DNA from: a bacterium
Lineage (GTDB): Bacteria > Ratteibacteria > UBA8468
Length of the DNA: 19,243 bases
NCBI GenBank assembly: GCA_030672255.1
Contig: DAOVGU010000015.1
Coordinates: 1-19,243 of the forward strand
Direction of reading: 5' to 3'
Position numbers and translations under genes: made by a program. The notes beneath the pieces were generated by a model. That model did no database searches. It was not told the origin of the DNA and saw only the letters and a list, made by a program, of their open reading frames with translations. Each line of letters starts with the position of its first letter. Position 1 is the first letter of the stretch. Of this stretch, positions 6,592 through 13,972 are shown one piece after another.

Positions 6592-6614
6592 AGCAATAAA
6601 CTTTCCATCAGTAT

Positions 6615-6620
6615 ATTATA
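6615..6620 (-). promoter_or_regulatory. -10 box (TATAAT) for the DUF2442 gene
   Basis: TATAAT on the minus strand, placing the start about 17 bases before the ATG with the GGAAAG site in between. No good -35 box is visible at 16-18 bases upstream. Confidence 0.5.
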
Positions 6621-6712
6621 TCATAAATCTTAAGTTTTATCATAATTTCATTGTAGATGCGCCCGAACATCGTGACCAGTCAGGAGTAGAAATCGGTAAG
6701 AAATGATAAAAA

Positions 6713-8110
6713 CTAAAGAGAATATTCCTGCAGGTATTTGGGGACGATTACCTCGCTTTTCAGACTCTTCCTTAAAGTGGAAGCGAACTCTGCGGCCACT
6801 TCTTTCTCGCCGTGGACAACAAATATCTTTTCAGGTCGTTTCTTGAAACCCGAAGCCCATCTTAAAAGCTCATCTCGATCAGCGTGCGCAGAAATACCAT
6901 TTATTTTCTCAATCCTTGCCCGTACCGGATACATCTGCCCGAGAATTCTCACCCTTTCGGGTCTCTCAAGAATTTCTCTTCCCAGGGTTCCTTTTGCCTG
7001 ATAACCCACAAAGAGAATTGTGCTCTCTGGTCGCGTGATATTGTGCACCAGATGGTGTTTTACTCTTCCTCCGGTGCACATCCCTGAGCCAGCCATGATA
7101 ATTGAAGTCCCCTTGATGTAATTTATTGCCTTTGATTCTGCAATTGACCTCGTTGTCTTGAGCAACGAAAAGTCAAACGGAGAATCCCCTCTTCCCATGA
7201 GCGCTTTTGCTTCTTTGTCAAAATAGTCGGAGTATTCCTTGAAAACTTCGGTGACGTTTATTGCCATTGGACTATTTACAAAAACAATAAGGTGGGGAAT
7301 CTTATCCTCTCTTAATAATTTGCTGATATAGAAGAGGAGCTCCTGCGCTCGCTCGACAGCAAAGGTGGGGATAACGACATTTCCTCCGGCCTCTTTCGTC
7401 TCTACGATCACCCGCTGAAGTTTTTCTATCGGAACCTCTTTCTCTTCGTGAAGTCTGTTTCCGTAGGTAGATTCCATGAAAACATAGTCCGCTTTCGCAA
7501 AAACTGTCGGGTCGCAGAGGATCGGTCTGTTCCATCTCCCGATATCTCCAGAAAAAATGCATCTTTTCTCCTTTCCGTCCTCAGCTATCTTTAACTCAAT
7601 CATTGCCGCACCCAGGATGTGCCCCGCATCGTAAAAAGTTGCTTTTATATCGGAAGAAATTTGAATCTCTTTCTGATACGGAACATTCTCAAAATGAGAA
7701 AACACATTTTTTGCATCGTCAATCGTATATAGCGGAACTTCTGGATAGGCTCCCTTTCTTCTTTCACGCCTGTGTCTTTTCCTTTTGAATTTTGCATCCT
7801 CTTCCTGTATTTTTGCGGAATCCATCAGCGAGATTTGTACAATTCCTGTAGTTGGAGGAGTGCAGAAAATTTTACCCTTGAACCCTTTTTGGACCAATTT
7901 GGGTAAATATCCACAATGGTCAAGGTGAGCGTGGGTCAAAAGCACATGATCAATACCCGAAGGCTCCACAGGAAAGGCTTCCCAGTTGCGGGCGCGGAAC
8001 TCTCTTTCTTGATACAAACCGCAATCGAGCAAAATTCGTGATTTACCACTTTCCACGAGAAATCTTGAGCCGGTGACATTTTCTGCGGCTCCAAGAAATG
8101 TAATCTTCAT
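6713..8110 (-). CDS. Beta-CASP metallo-beta-lactamase nuclease (CPSF/Ysh1-like RNA processing family)
   Basis: A 465-residue cytoplasmic protein. The metallo-beta-lactamase fold is marked by THAHLDH (residues 59-65), the histidine in DAGHILG (161-167) and SGD (187-189), which bind two zinc ions. The beta-CASP domain follows, with MESTYGNR, PTFAVERAQELL, the GSGMCTGGR segment, SAHAD (408-412) and the final VHGE (432-435). Family members are endo/exonucleases acting on RNA. This branch lacks the archaeal KH domains and is the short bacterial form. A Shine-Dalgarno AAAGG sits six bases before the ATG. It follows pnp by about 100 bases on the same strand, so two RNA-degrading enzymes are neighbours. 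RNA as the substrate is inferred from the family. Confidence 0.93.
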   Translation of the reverse strand: MKITFLGAAENVTGSRFLVESGKSRILLDCGLYQEREFRARNWEAFPVEPSGIDHVLLTHAHLDHCGYLPKLVQKGFKGKIFCTPPTTGIVQISLMDSAKIQEEDAKFKRKRHRRERRKGAYPEVPLYTIDDAKNVFSHFENVPYQKEIQISSDIKATFYDAGHILGAAMIELKIAEDGKEKRCIFSGDIGRWNRPILCDPTVFAKADYVFMESTYGNRLHEEKEVPIEKLQRVIVETKEAGGNVVIPTFAVERAQELLFYISKLLREDKIPHLIVFVNSPMAINVTEVFKEYSDYFDKEAKALMGRGDSPFDFSLLKTTRSIAESKAINYIKGTSIIMAGSGMCTGGRVKHHLVHNITRPESTILFVGYQAKGTLGREILERPERVRILGQMYPVRARIEKINGISAHADRDELLRWASGFKKRPEKIFVVHGEKEVAAEFASTLRKSLKSEVIVPKYLQEYSL

Positions 8111-8142
8111 TCAGAACCTTTAGGAAGGGCAAAAGAAAAAGC

Positions 8143-8176
8143 GGTAGGAAGAAGTAAAAGGTAGGAAGAAGTAAAT
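8143..8176. repeat. 17-bp tandem repeat, two copies
   Basis: GGTAGGAAGAAGTAAAA is followed at once by a copy differing only in the last base. It lies in the 101-base spacer between pnp and the beta-CASP nuclease gene. No function is apparent. Confidence 0.7.
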
Positions 8177-8211
8177 CGGACTTTCTAATACGCTTAATCG
8201 AGAGAATCGCA

Positions 8212-10287
8212 TCATTTTTTTGCATCCTTCAATGCGCGTTTCCTGCTTAAACTGATCTTACCAGCTCCATTAATTTCAATCACTTTGACCTTCACCTCAT
8301 CTCCAACTTTAAGCACATCTTCAACTTTATTGACATATTTATTGTCAAGTTCCGAAACATGAACCAGGCCTTCTTGCTTGGGAAGAATTTCAACGAAAGC
8401 ACCAAAGGGCATAATTTTGGTTACCTTCCCGGAATAAATCTTACCCACAGTTGCTTCTTCCGCCAGGGATTTAATCATGTTCAAAGCATTGTTTCCTGCC
8501 TCCTGGTCAGTAGAAGCAATTTTCACTTCCCCATCATCATCAACATCAATTTTAGCCCCTGTGTCATTAATGATCTTTCTAATGGTTTTTCCGCCCGGAC
8601 CAATGAGCAATCCAATCTTTTCCTTTGGTATCTGCAAACTGATAATCTTGGGAGCATAAGAGGAAAGAGATTTTTTTGGCGCGGGAATAGTTTCCACCAT
8701 TTTCTCAAGAATTGTAATTCTAGCCTCTTTACTCTGTAAGAAGAGTTCCCCCAAAATCTCCTTCGTAATTAAAGCAGATTTTACATCCATCTGGATGGCG
8801 GTGATTCCTTCACTTGTTCCGGCAATTTTCAAATCAAGATTGCCAAAATGATCCTCCTCTCCCGCAATATCGGTAAGAAGCAACCTTTTCTTCCCCTCCT
8901 GAATAAGCCCCACTGTTACCCCTGCCACTGCAGATTTAATCGGAACACCGGCATCCATCAGGGCCAAAGAACCTCCGCAGACCGTAGCCATTGAAGAGGA
9001 ACCATTGGAAGAAAGGATATCACTAACCACTCGAATTGTATAAGGAAAATTTTCTTCCGGGGGTATAACAACAGAAAGAGCTCGCTCAGCCAAAACCCCA
9101 TGGCCAATATCTCTTCGGCTTGGACCACGGCTGGGACGAATCTCCCCCACAGAGAAGGGAGGAAAATTGTAGTGAACCATAAATCGCTTTGAGGATTCTT
9201 CCAAGAGAGTATCTATAATCTGCTCATCGCTCGCTGTCCCTAAGGTCACAAGAACAAGGGCTTGCGTTTCTCCACGGGTGAAGAGGGCAGAACCATGTGT
9301 CCGGGGTAAAAGCCCTGCTTCACAGGAAATCTCTCGCAAATCCTTAGACTTTCTGCCATCCAGTCTTTTCCCGGTATTCAAAATTAATTCTCGGATTTTT
9401 TCTTTTTTAATCTCTTCAAAAAAATTCTCTACCATCTCTTTACTATTCTCTGGAGAGGTAAATCTCTCCAAAGTCTCTGAAGAAAGTCTCTTCCAAAAAT
9501 TATCCCTTTCACTTTTCTTTGGAAAGTTGTAAGCATCCTTTATCTTGGGAGAAAGATACTCTTGCATCCTCTTCCATAATTCAGGATTGCTCTCGGAAAA
9601 GGAAGATAATACTTTTTTCTTCTCCTTGCTTTCCCACTCTTTTTGAACATCAATAAGTGATTTGATTGATTTTTGAGCGAAATCAATTGCCTTCAGGATT
9701 AAATCTGAAGGCAGGAATGAACTCATTCCTTCAAGCATAACCGTTGAGGTTTCAGTTCCTGCCACAACGAGGTTTAGTTTACTTTCTTCTAATTGAGGGA
9801 AGGTAGGATTGATGACAAATTTCTTATCCACATAGCCCACCTTTACCGCTCCCACAGGACCAAGAAATGGAATCTCAGAAAGGGATAAAGCGGTTGAGGC
9901 GCCAATGAGAGCAAGGATATCAGGGTCATTCTCAGTATCGGCAGAAAAGACAAGGGAGGTAACCTGAACCTCATTCTTATAATTTTTTGGGAAAAGGGGT
10001 CGGATACTTCGATCAACAAGACGGCTGGTGAGAATCTCTTTCTCGGTAGGTCGACCTTCTCGTTTAAAGAAACCGCCGGGAAATTTACCCGCGGCAGAGG
10101 TATGCTCCCGATAGTCTACGGTCAACGGAAAAAATGTTGCTTCTTCCTTTGGCTCTTCCGAAGCCACTACCGATGTAAAAACAACGGTATCTCCATAACG
10201 AACTGTTACTGCACTGTCAGCCTGTTCAGCCATCTGACCGGCCTCAATGATTAGAGACCTCCCGCCAATCTCAATCTGTTTTTTCAT
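8212..10287 (-). CDS. pnp: Polyribonucleotide nucleotidyltransferase (PNPase)
   Basis: A 691-residue phosphorolytic 3'-5' exoribonuclease that trims mRNA and can add 3' tails; it works as a trimer. The first RNase PH core contains GRPTEKEILTSRLVDRSIRP (about 78-97), an all-helical linker covers about 215-300, and the second core contains EIRPSRGPSRRDIGHG. Catalytic metal residues equivalent to E. coli D486, D492 and K494 are present as D479, D485 and K487 in DHFGNLDLK; the intervening E. coli D490 position is Asn. The KH domain has its GPGG loop at 563-566, and the S1 domain runs from about 616 to 683. Length is slightly under the E. coli 711. Its ATG overlaps the rpsO stop as ATGA, the classic rpsO-pnp order, which implies coupled translation. 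Confidence 0.98.
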   Translation of the reverse strand: MKKQIEIGGRSLIIEAGQMAEQADSAVTVRYGDTVVFTSVVASEEPKEEATFFPLTVDYREHTSAAGKFPGGFFKREGRPTEKEILTSRLVDRSIRPLFPKNYKNEVQVTSLVFSADTENDPDILALIGASTALSLSEIPFLGPVGAVKVGYVDKKFVINPTFPQLEESKLNLVVAGTETSTVMLEGMSSFLPSDLILKAIDFAQKSIKSLIDVQKEWESKEKKKVLSSFSESNPELWKRMQEYLSPKIKDAYNFPKKSERDNFWKRLSSETLERFTSPENSKEMVENFFEEIKKEKIRELILNTGKRLDGRKSKDLREISCEAGLLPRTHGSALFTRGETQALVLVTLGTASDEQIIDTLLEESSKRFMVHYNFPPFSVGEIRPSRGPSRRDIGHGVLAERALSVVIPPEENFPYTIRVVSDILSSNGSSSMATVCGGSLALMDAGVPIKSAVAGVTVGLIQEGKKRLLLTDIAGEEDHFGNLDLKIAGTSEGITAIQMDVKSALITKEILGELFLQSKEARITILEKMVETIPAPKKSLSSYAPKIISLQIPKEKIGLLIGPGGKTIRKIINDTGAKIDVDDDGEVKIASTDQEAGNNALNMIKSLAEEATVGKIYSGKVTKIMPFGAFVEILPKQEGLVHVSELDNKYVNKVEDVLKVGDEVKVKVIEINGAGKISLSRKRALKDAKK

Positions 10288-10553
10288 TTCCTCAGACCTA
10301 ACTTTGCGATGAGTTTCTCATATCTTGCAGGATTTTCTCTCTTCAAATAATTAAGCAGTTTTCGCCGTCTTCCAATAAGAATAAGCAATCCCCGTCGGGA
10401 GCCATAATCCTTTTTCTGTTTCTGAAAGTGCTTGGTCAATTTCTCAATCCTTTCAGTAAAAAGGGCGATCTGGACCTCGGGAGAACCTGTATCCTTCTTA
10501 TGGTGAGAAAGTCCTGAAATTATCTTATTCTTTGTTTCCCTGTCTAAAGCCAT
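10284..10553 (-). CDS. rpsO: 30S ribosomal protein S15
   Basis: An 89-residue protein, the usual length for S15, which binds 16S rRNA helices early in small-subunit assembly. The family pattern is clear: DTGSPEVQIALFTERI, LTKHFQKQKKDYGSRRGL and RRRKLLNYL. It overlaps pnp by four bases. A near-consensus promoter ends six bases before its ATG and there is no Shine-Dalgarno, so the transcript from this promoter is predicted to be leaderless. In E. coli, S15 represses its own translation through a leader pseudoknot, which a leaderless mRNA could not form. Confidence 0.98.
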   Translation of the reverse strand: MALDRETKNKIISGLSHHKKDTGSPEVQIALFTERIEKLTKHFQKQKKDYGSRRGLLILIGRRRKLLNYLKRENPARYEKLIAKLGLRK

Positions 10554-10559
10554 ATTTTT

Positions 10560-10588
10560 ATTATACCATATTAACCTTTTCCTATCAA
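10560..10588 (-). promoter_or_regulatory. rpsO-pnp promoter, start predicted at the AUG
   Basis: Minus strand: TTGATA (10583-10588), 17-base spacer, TATAAT (10560-10565). Only six bases (AAAAAT) separate the -10 box from the ATG, so the usual initiation distance puts +1 at or within a base or two of the A of ATG. Confidence 0.75.
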
Positions 10589-10589
10589 C

Positions 10590-10645
10590 CCCAGCACTAA
10601 TTTTCTATACTTAGAAATAATCCCTCTAAAAAAATTAGTGCTGGG
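10590..10645. repeat. 15-bp inverted repeat between purD and rpsO
   Basis: CCCAGCACTAATTTT (10590-10604) and AAAATTAGTGCTGGG (10631-10645) are perfect inverted arms with a 26-base loop. The right arm covers the last codons and stop of purD; the left arm abuts the -35 box of rpsO. On the purD transcript the first arm runs into a stretch of seven U. It may end purD transcripts or insulate the rpsO promoter. Confidence 0.7.
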
Positions 10646-11909
10646 TCAGTGCCTTCTGACCAATATCTCTCCGGAAGTAGCAACCTTCAAAACTAATTTT
10701 TTTAACCGCCTCATAGGTATTCTCGATTGCCCCCTTAGGGGTTTTCGCCAATCCCGTAACTCCTAATACCCTGCCCCCATTAGTAAGCAATTTTCCCTTT
10801 TCTCTCTTCGTACCGGCATGGAATACAAAGATATCCCTTAGCTTTTCTGCCTCTCTTAAACCAAAAATGGTTTTGCCCTTTTCATACTTACCCGGGTAAC
10901 CGGCCGAGGCCAAAACAACGCAGAGAGCCGCTCGAGAATCCCAGTTTGCTTTTATTTTATTTAAATTCCCACTGAGTACTGCCTCCATTATCTCCACTAA
11001 ATCACTCTTAAGCAAGGGTAGAATCACCTGGGTTTCAGGGTCTCCAAAGCGAACGTTGAACTCCAAAACCTTTGGCCCTTCTTCGGTGAGCATAATTCCA
11101 ATGTAAAGCACCCCCTGATAGAGGATGTCCTTATGGCTTAAAGCCAAAATTGTTGGTTTAGCAATGCGGTTGATTACCTCCGCGAAGAGCTTTTCAGTTA
11201 CTATAGGTGTGGGGGCAATCGCCCCCATCCCGCCAGTATTTGGGCCTGTATCCTTCTCGCCAATCTGCTTATGGTCCTGGGAGGCAGGCATCGGCAGAAT
11301 ATCTTTGCCATCGGTAAAGAAAATAATTGAGGCCTCCTCGCCCTTTAGATATTGTTCAACCACCACTCTATTTCCCGCCTCCCCAAAGAGCTTTTCTGTA
11401 AAGATTTTATTGAGAGCCTCTTCTGCTTCCTTTCGATTGTGGCAGACAAAGACACCCTTCCCCGCGGCCAATCCATCGACCTTAATTACTCCGGGGAATC
11501 CTTTTTTCTCTAAATAAAGAAGCGCCTCTCGGGAATTGGTAAAGATAGAGAATTCTGCCGTAGGGATAGCAAACTCTCTCATCAGTTCCTTGGCAAAGAC
11601 TTTGGAGGATTCTAATTTGGCCGCTTGCCTTCCGGGAGCGAAGACAGGCAGACCCTGTTTTCGAAAGCAATCTCCAATGCCTTTGGCCAAAGGAGCTTCC
11701 GGTCCCACAACCGTCAAATCAATCCCTTGGCTCTTAGCAAAGGAGGATAAAGCCTCTATGTCTGTGGGAGAAATATCCAGACATTCTGCCACTTCAGAAA
11801 TACCACCATTGCCGGCAGCAGCATAGATCTTTTTTATCCTCGGGCTTTGCGCCAATTTCCAGATGATGGTATGTTCCCGACCGCCATTACCAATAACCAA
11901 GCATTTCAT
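10635..11909 (-). CDS. purD: Phosphoribosylamine-glycine ligase (GAR synthetase)
   Basis: A 424-residue ATP-grasp enzyme (E. coli PurD is 429) that joins phosphoribosylamine and glycine in the second step of purine synthesis. It starts with the family signature GNGGREHTIIWKLA. Other landmarks are VVGPEAPLAKGI, the ATP-grasp strand GVIKVDGLAAGKGVFV, NTGGMGAIAPTP, and VLEFNVRFGDPETQVILP, which carries the Mg-binding Glu/Asn. Its ATG overlaps the stop of the CAAX protease gene as ATGA, so it is the last gene of the rpoZ-like operon. No other purine genes are nearby. Confidence 0.97.
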   Translation of the reverse strand: MKCLVIGNGGREHTIIWKLAQSPRIKKIYAAAGNGGISEVAECLDISPTDIEALSSFAKSQGIDLTVVGPEAPLAKGIGDCFRKQGLPVFAPGRQAAKLESSKVFAKELMREFAIPTAEFSIFTNSREALLYLEKKGFPGVIKVDGLAAGKGVFVCHNRKEAEEALNKIFTEKLFGEAGNRVVVEQYLKGEEASIIFFTDGKDILPMPASQDHKQIGEKDTGPNTGGMGAIAPTPIVTEKLFAEVINRIAKPTILALSHKDILYQGVLYIGIMLTEEGPKVLEFNVRFGDPETQVILPLLKSDLVEIMEAVLSGNLNKIKANWDSRAALCVVLASAGYPGKYEKGKTIFGLREAEKLRDIFVFHAGTKREKGKLLTNGGRVLGVTGLAKTPKGAIENTYEAVKKISFEGCYFRRDIGQKALTQH

Positions 11910-12955
11910 AACAAAGACTTTAGAGAGAGAAAGAAAATGGATGCGATCCCATTATTAATGATATGGAGACTAATGGAAGGAATAAGGGAACCGGTTCTTT
12001 CGTAGAGATAGGCTAAGATAACACCCAGGACGAATATCGCAAGGAAAGCATAGAGACTACGATGGACAAAAGCAAAGAGAAGACCGCTGAAAACGATTCC
12101 TCTTTTTACTCCAAATCTTCTCCTCAGAGAAGAAAAGACAAAACCGCGAAAGAGGAATTCCTCAAAGATAGGAGCAAAAATCACTGCCGAGAGGAGAGAA
12201 AAACCCAGAAGAAAGGGAGATCTCGCCTTTAGCAAAAAGATAGCAAATGTTCTCTCTGGTGGAGAATACCCGGAAAACTTAATAAGTAATCCTACTAAAA
12301 GTCCAATAAAAAACAAAATTGGTAAAAGATGAAAGTAACTACGGATACCCAGAGTCACCTTTCCAATTTTTGGCTCTCCTGTGGAGAGCAGAGCAGCAAG
12401 ATGATGACTGTTGCTTCTCTCGCGCCTTTTAATCAGAAAGCCAAAGATGAAAAGAACCACAGCAACCTCTCCCAAAATTGTATTGAAGAGAGCGAGAAAA
12501 AGGCAGAGATCAAAGGAAGCGAAAAAGGAAGTGGGAAGAAACCGCTCTAAAAAGAGAAGGAGACAAAGAAAAAAGTAGAAAAAGAGCCCGGCGCGAAATA
12601 GGTCAGAGATCTCCCAATTGACCTGCGGAAAGAGGGGATTTATTAATGAAAACTTTTTTCGTCTTTTTGAGGAAAGAAAGAAAAGATCAAGAAAAAAACC
12701 AACAAGACAACTCGTAAGAATAAAAAGGAGTGAGAAATTAAAAAAATAGACTCGGAAGGTTTTGCCTCTCTCTATCCTCTCCTTCAAAATCTTCCCTATC
12801 TCTGTAGTTCCTATAAGTCCAGTTTCCTTTCCCCCCGGAGAAAGATATTGCGCCCTTTTGATAGGTCTGCCTCTCAGCCAAAAAGTCATGGTGAAAAGGA
12901 GAATAAGCAAGAACATTCCAATATAAATTCGCTCCTTCTTAAGGAAATTAAACAT
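11906..12955 (-). CDS. CAAX-type (CPBP/Rce1-like, ABI family) membrane protease
   Basis: A 349-residue integral membrane protein with about eight hydrophobic segments. The ABI/CPBP motifs are all present: EEFLFR (265-270), LLFAFVH with His298, and SLHIINN (His331, Asn334/335). These residues form the intramembrane glutamate protease site of Rce1-like enzymes. The N-terminal 190 residues, with a first TM at about 11-27 and a soluble loop LSPGGKETGLIGTTEIGKIL, are extra to the family core. Bacterial substrates are generally unknown. The ATG shares its A with the TAA of the TPR-SPOR gene (TAATG), and its stop overlaps purD, so it is tightly coupled on both sides. Confidence 0.92.
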   Translation of the reverse strand: MFNFLKKERIYIGMFLLILLFTMTFWLRGRPIKRAQYLSPGGKETGLIGTTEIGKILKERIERGKTFRVYFFNFSLLFILTSCLVGFFLDLFFLSSKRRKKFSLINPLFPQVNWEISDLFRAGLFFYFFLCLLLFLERFLPTSFFASFDLCLFLALFNTILGEVAVVLFIFGFLIKRRERSNSHHLAALLSTGEPKIGKVTLGIRSYFHLLPILFFIGLLVGLLIKFSGYSPPERTFAIFLLKARSPFLLGFSLLSAVIFAPIFEEFLFRGFVFSSLRRRFGVKRGIVFSGLLFAFVHRSLYAFLAIFVLGVILAYLYERTGSLIPSISLHIINNGIASIFFLSLKSLL

Positions 12956-13704
12956 TATTCTTCTTTTGTAATAAAGAAATCCGTTTTTTCTGGCAATTTT
13001 TGAGTGAAAAGAATCGCTTTCGCTCTACTTTTAAAGTTACCTATTCTTGCCTTGTAAATCCAGGGTTTATCCTTAATTTTTTTGAGGAGATAAGAATCGT
13101 ATCCTTTTTTCTGGAAATCCCTCGCTAAGTTCCTTGCTCTGGTCAAATCAACAAAGGCGCCGATCTGAATGGAAAAAGGACCTTCCTTCCGGGAAATAAT
13201 TTTATTCGATTTTGCCGCTACAAAACTTAAAGGATAGGAGCTGCGCACCCTCTTAAAATATTTCAAAGATTCCTTTTCCCCTCCCTTTTTTAAATAGGAC
13301 ATTCCCAATTTAAAGAGAGCAAGATGGAGGATAGAACTTTGCGGATATTCCTTTATCACCTGCTGATAAGCTCTAATTGCCTCGGCAAAATTTCCTGCCA
13401 GGTAAAGGGCTTCTCCTCGGGCAAATTGGGCATCATCAAAAAGAGCGCTTTTGGGATAGGAGAAGACCTTCTTTAATTCTTCCTCAGCTTTTTCATACTT
13501 ACCAAGATTTAAATAACAGATCCCGATTCGATATTGAACAAGATCATTTTTTTTAGAAAGTTTTTTATAACTTTCTAAGGCGTGACTATAATCGCCTTTT
13601 AGAAAGAAGGTCTTGGGGTCCGCCTCTTCTGCCATCACCGAGAGGCAAAGGGAAAGAGGAATTATTAAACATCCTGTCATTCCGACCCGCAATGACTTCT
13701 TCAT
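12955..13704 (-). CDS. Exported TPR-repeat protein with C-terminal SPOR domain
   Basis: A 249-residue protein with an N-terminal signal peptide (MKKSLRVGMTGCLIIPLSLC...VMA, cleavage near residue 25). TPR-like helices run from about 30 to 165, for example GICYLNLGKYEKAEEELKK and GEALYLAGNFAEAIRAYQQV. A SPOR domain covers about 176-245 (GPFSIQIGAFVDLTRARNLA). SPOR domains bind denuded peptidoglycan at division sites, so a periplasmic cell-wall role is likely; the layout resembles YbgF/CpoB-type proteins with an added SPOR. It overlaps the rpoZ-like gene by ATGA upstream and CAAX by one base downstream. Codons 3-10 contain a GTCATT/AATGAC inverted repeat. Confidence 0.88.
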   Translation of the reverse strand: MKKSLRVGMTGCLIIPLSLCLSVMAEEADPKTFFLKGDYSHALESYKKLSKKNDLVQYRIGICYLNLGKYEKAEEELKKVFSYPKSALFDDAQFARGEALYLAGNFAEAIRAYQQVIKEYPQSSILHLALFKLGMSYLKKGGEKESLKYFKRVRSSYPLSFVAAKSNKIISRKEGPFSIQIGAFVDLTRARNLARDFQKKGYDSYLLKKIKDKPWIYKARIGNFKSRAKAILFTQKLPEKTDFFITKEE

Positions 13705-13877
13705 TTGGTTCTTGCCGCTAATTCCTCTTCTAAAACGGCGACTACTGAATTGGCAATCTCTTTCTCCGCAGGTGTGGTCTTATCCTGCAATTGGCGGGCC
13801 TTTTGAGCGAGATTCAGGGTAAGATGGTAAAGGCTTTCTTCCCTACCAATCCTATCCAGTAACTTTCCAATTTCCAT
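13701..13877 (-). CDS. rpoZ: Probable RNA polymerase omega subunit (RpoZ-like), 58 residues
   Basis: A short complete frame from ATG 13875-13877 to TGA 13701-13703. The sequence fits the omega pattern: an N-terminal helix, then LYHLTLNLAQKARQLQD (compare the family's RYxLVxxAAKRARQL), and after a short linker EKEIANSVVAVLEEELAA (compare KPVxxALEEIAxGKI). Omega helps assemble the beta-prime subunit of RNA polymerase. The frame has its own promoter, and its stop overlaps the ATG of the TPR-SPOR gene, which supports translation. No Shine-Dalgarno is visible. Its small size and divergence leave the name probable rather than certain. Confidence 0.65.
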   Translation of the reverse strand: MEIGKLLDRIGREESLYHLTLNLAQKARQLQDKTTPAEKEIANSVVAVLEEELAARTK

Positions 13878-13906
13878 AAAGTTTTAGATTTTACTCTAAA
13901 CTCTTC

Positions 13907-13935
13907 ATTTTACTACTTTTAAAACCAATTGACAA
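13907..13935 (-). promoter_or_regulatory. Promoter of the rpoZ-like operon
   Basis: Minus strand: TTGTCA (13930-13935), 17-base spacer, TAAAAT (13907-13912). Start expected near 13900, about 23 bases before the ATG. A small inverted repeat TTTAGA/TCTAAA (13883-13900) would form a hairpin in the leader. Confidence 0.6.
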
Positions 13936-13958
13936 GTAAGAGGATAACAAACTATAAT
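13929..13958 (+). promoter_or_regulatory. Promoter of the efflux operon
   Basis: TTGACA (13929-13934), 18-base spacer, TATAAT (13953-13958): consensus hexamers. The start is expected about 8 bases before the ATG at 13973, leaving almost no leader and no Shine-Dalgarno. The -35 box overlaps that of the divergent rpoZ-like promoter by five bases. Confidence 0.75.
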
Positions 13959-13972
13959 TAAAAACTAAAAAG

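Noticed and set aside
8043..8225. 60-residue minus-strand open frame between pnp and the beta-CASP nuclease gene
   Set aside because: It overlaps the ends of both real genes, includes the 17-bp tandem repeat, and resembles no protein.
8842..8862. Loss of a PNPase catalytic residue (Asn in DHFGNLDLK)
   Set aside because: The metal-binding positions equivalent to E. coli D486, D492 and K494 are kept; the Asn is at the non-ligand D490 position.
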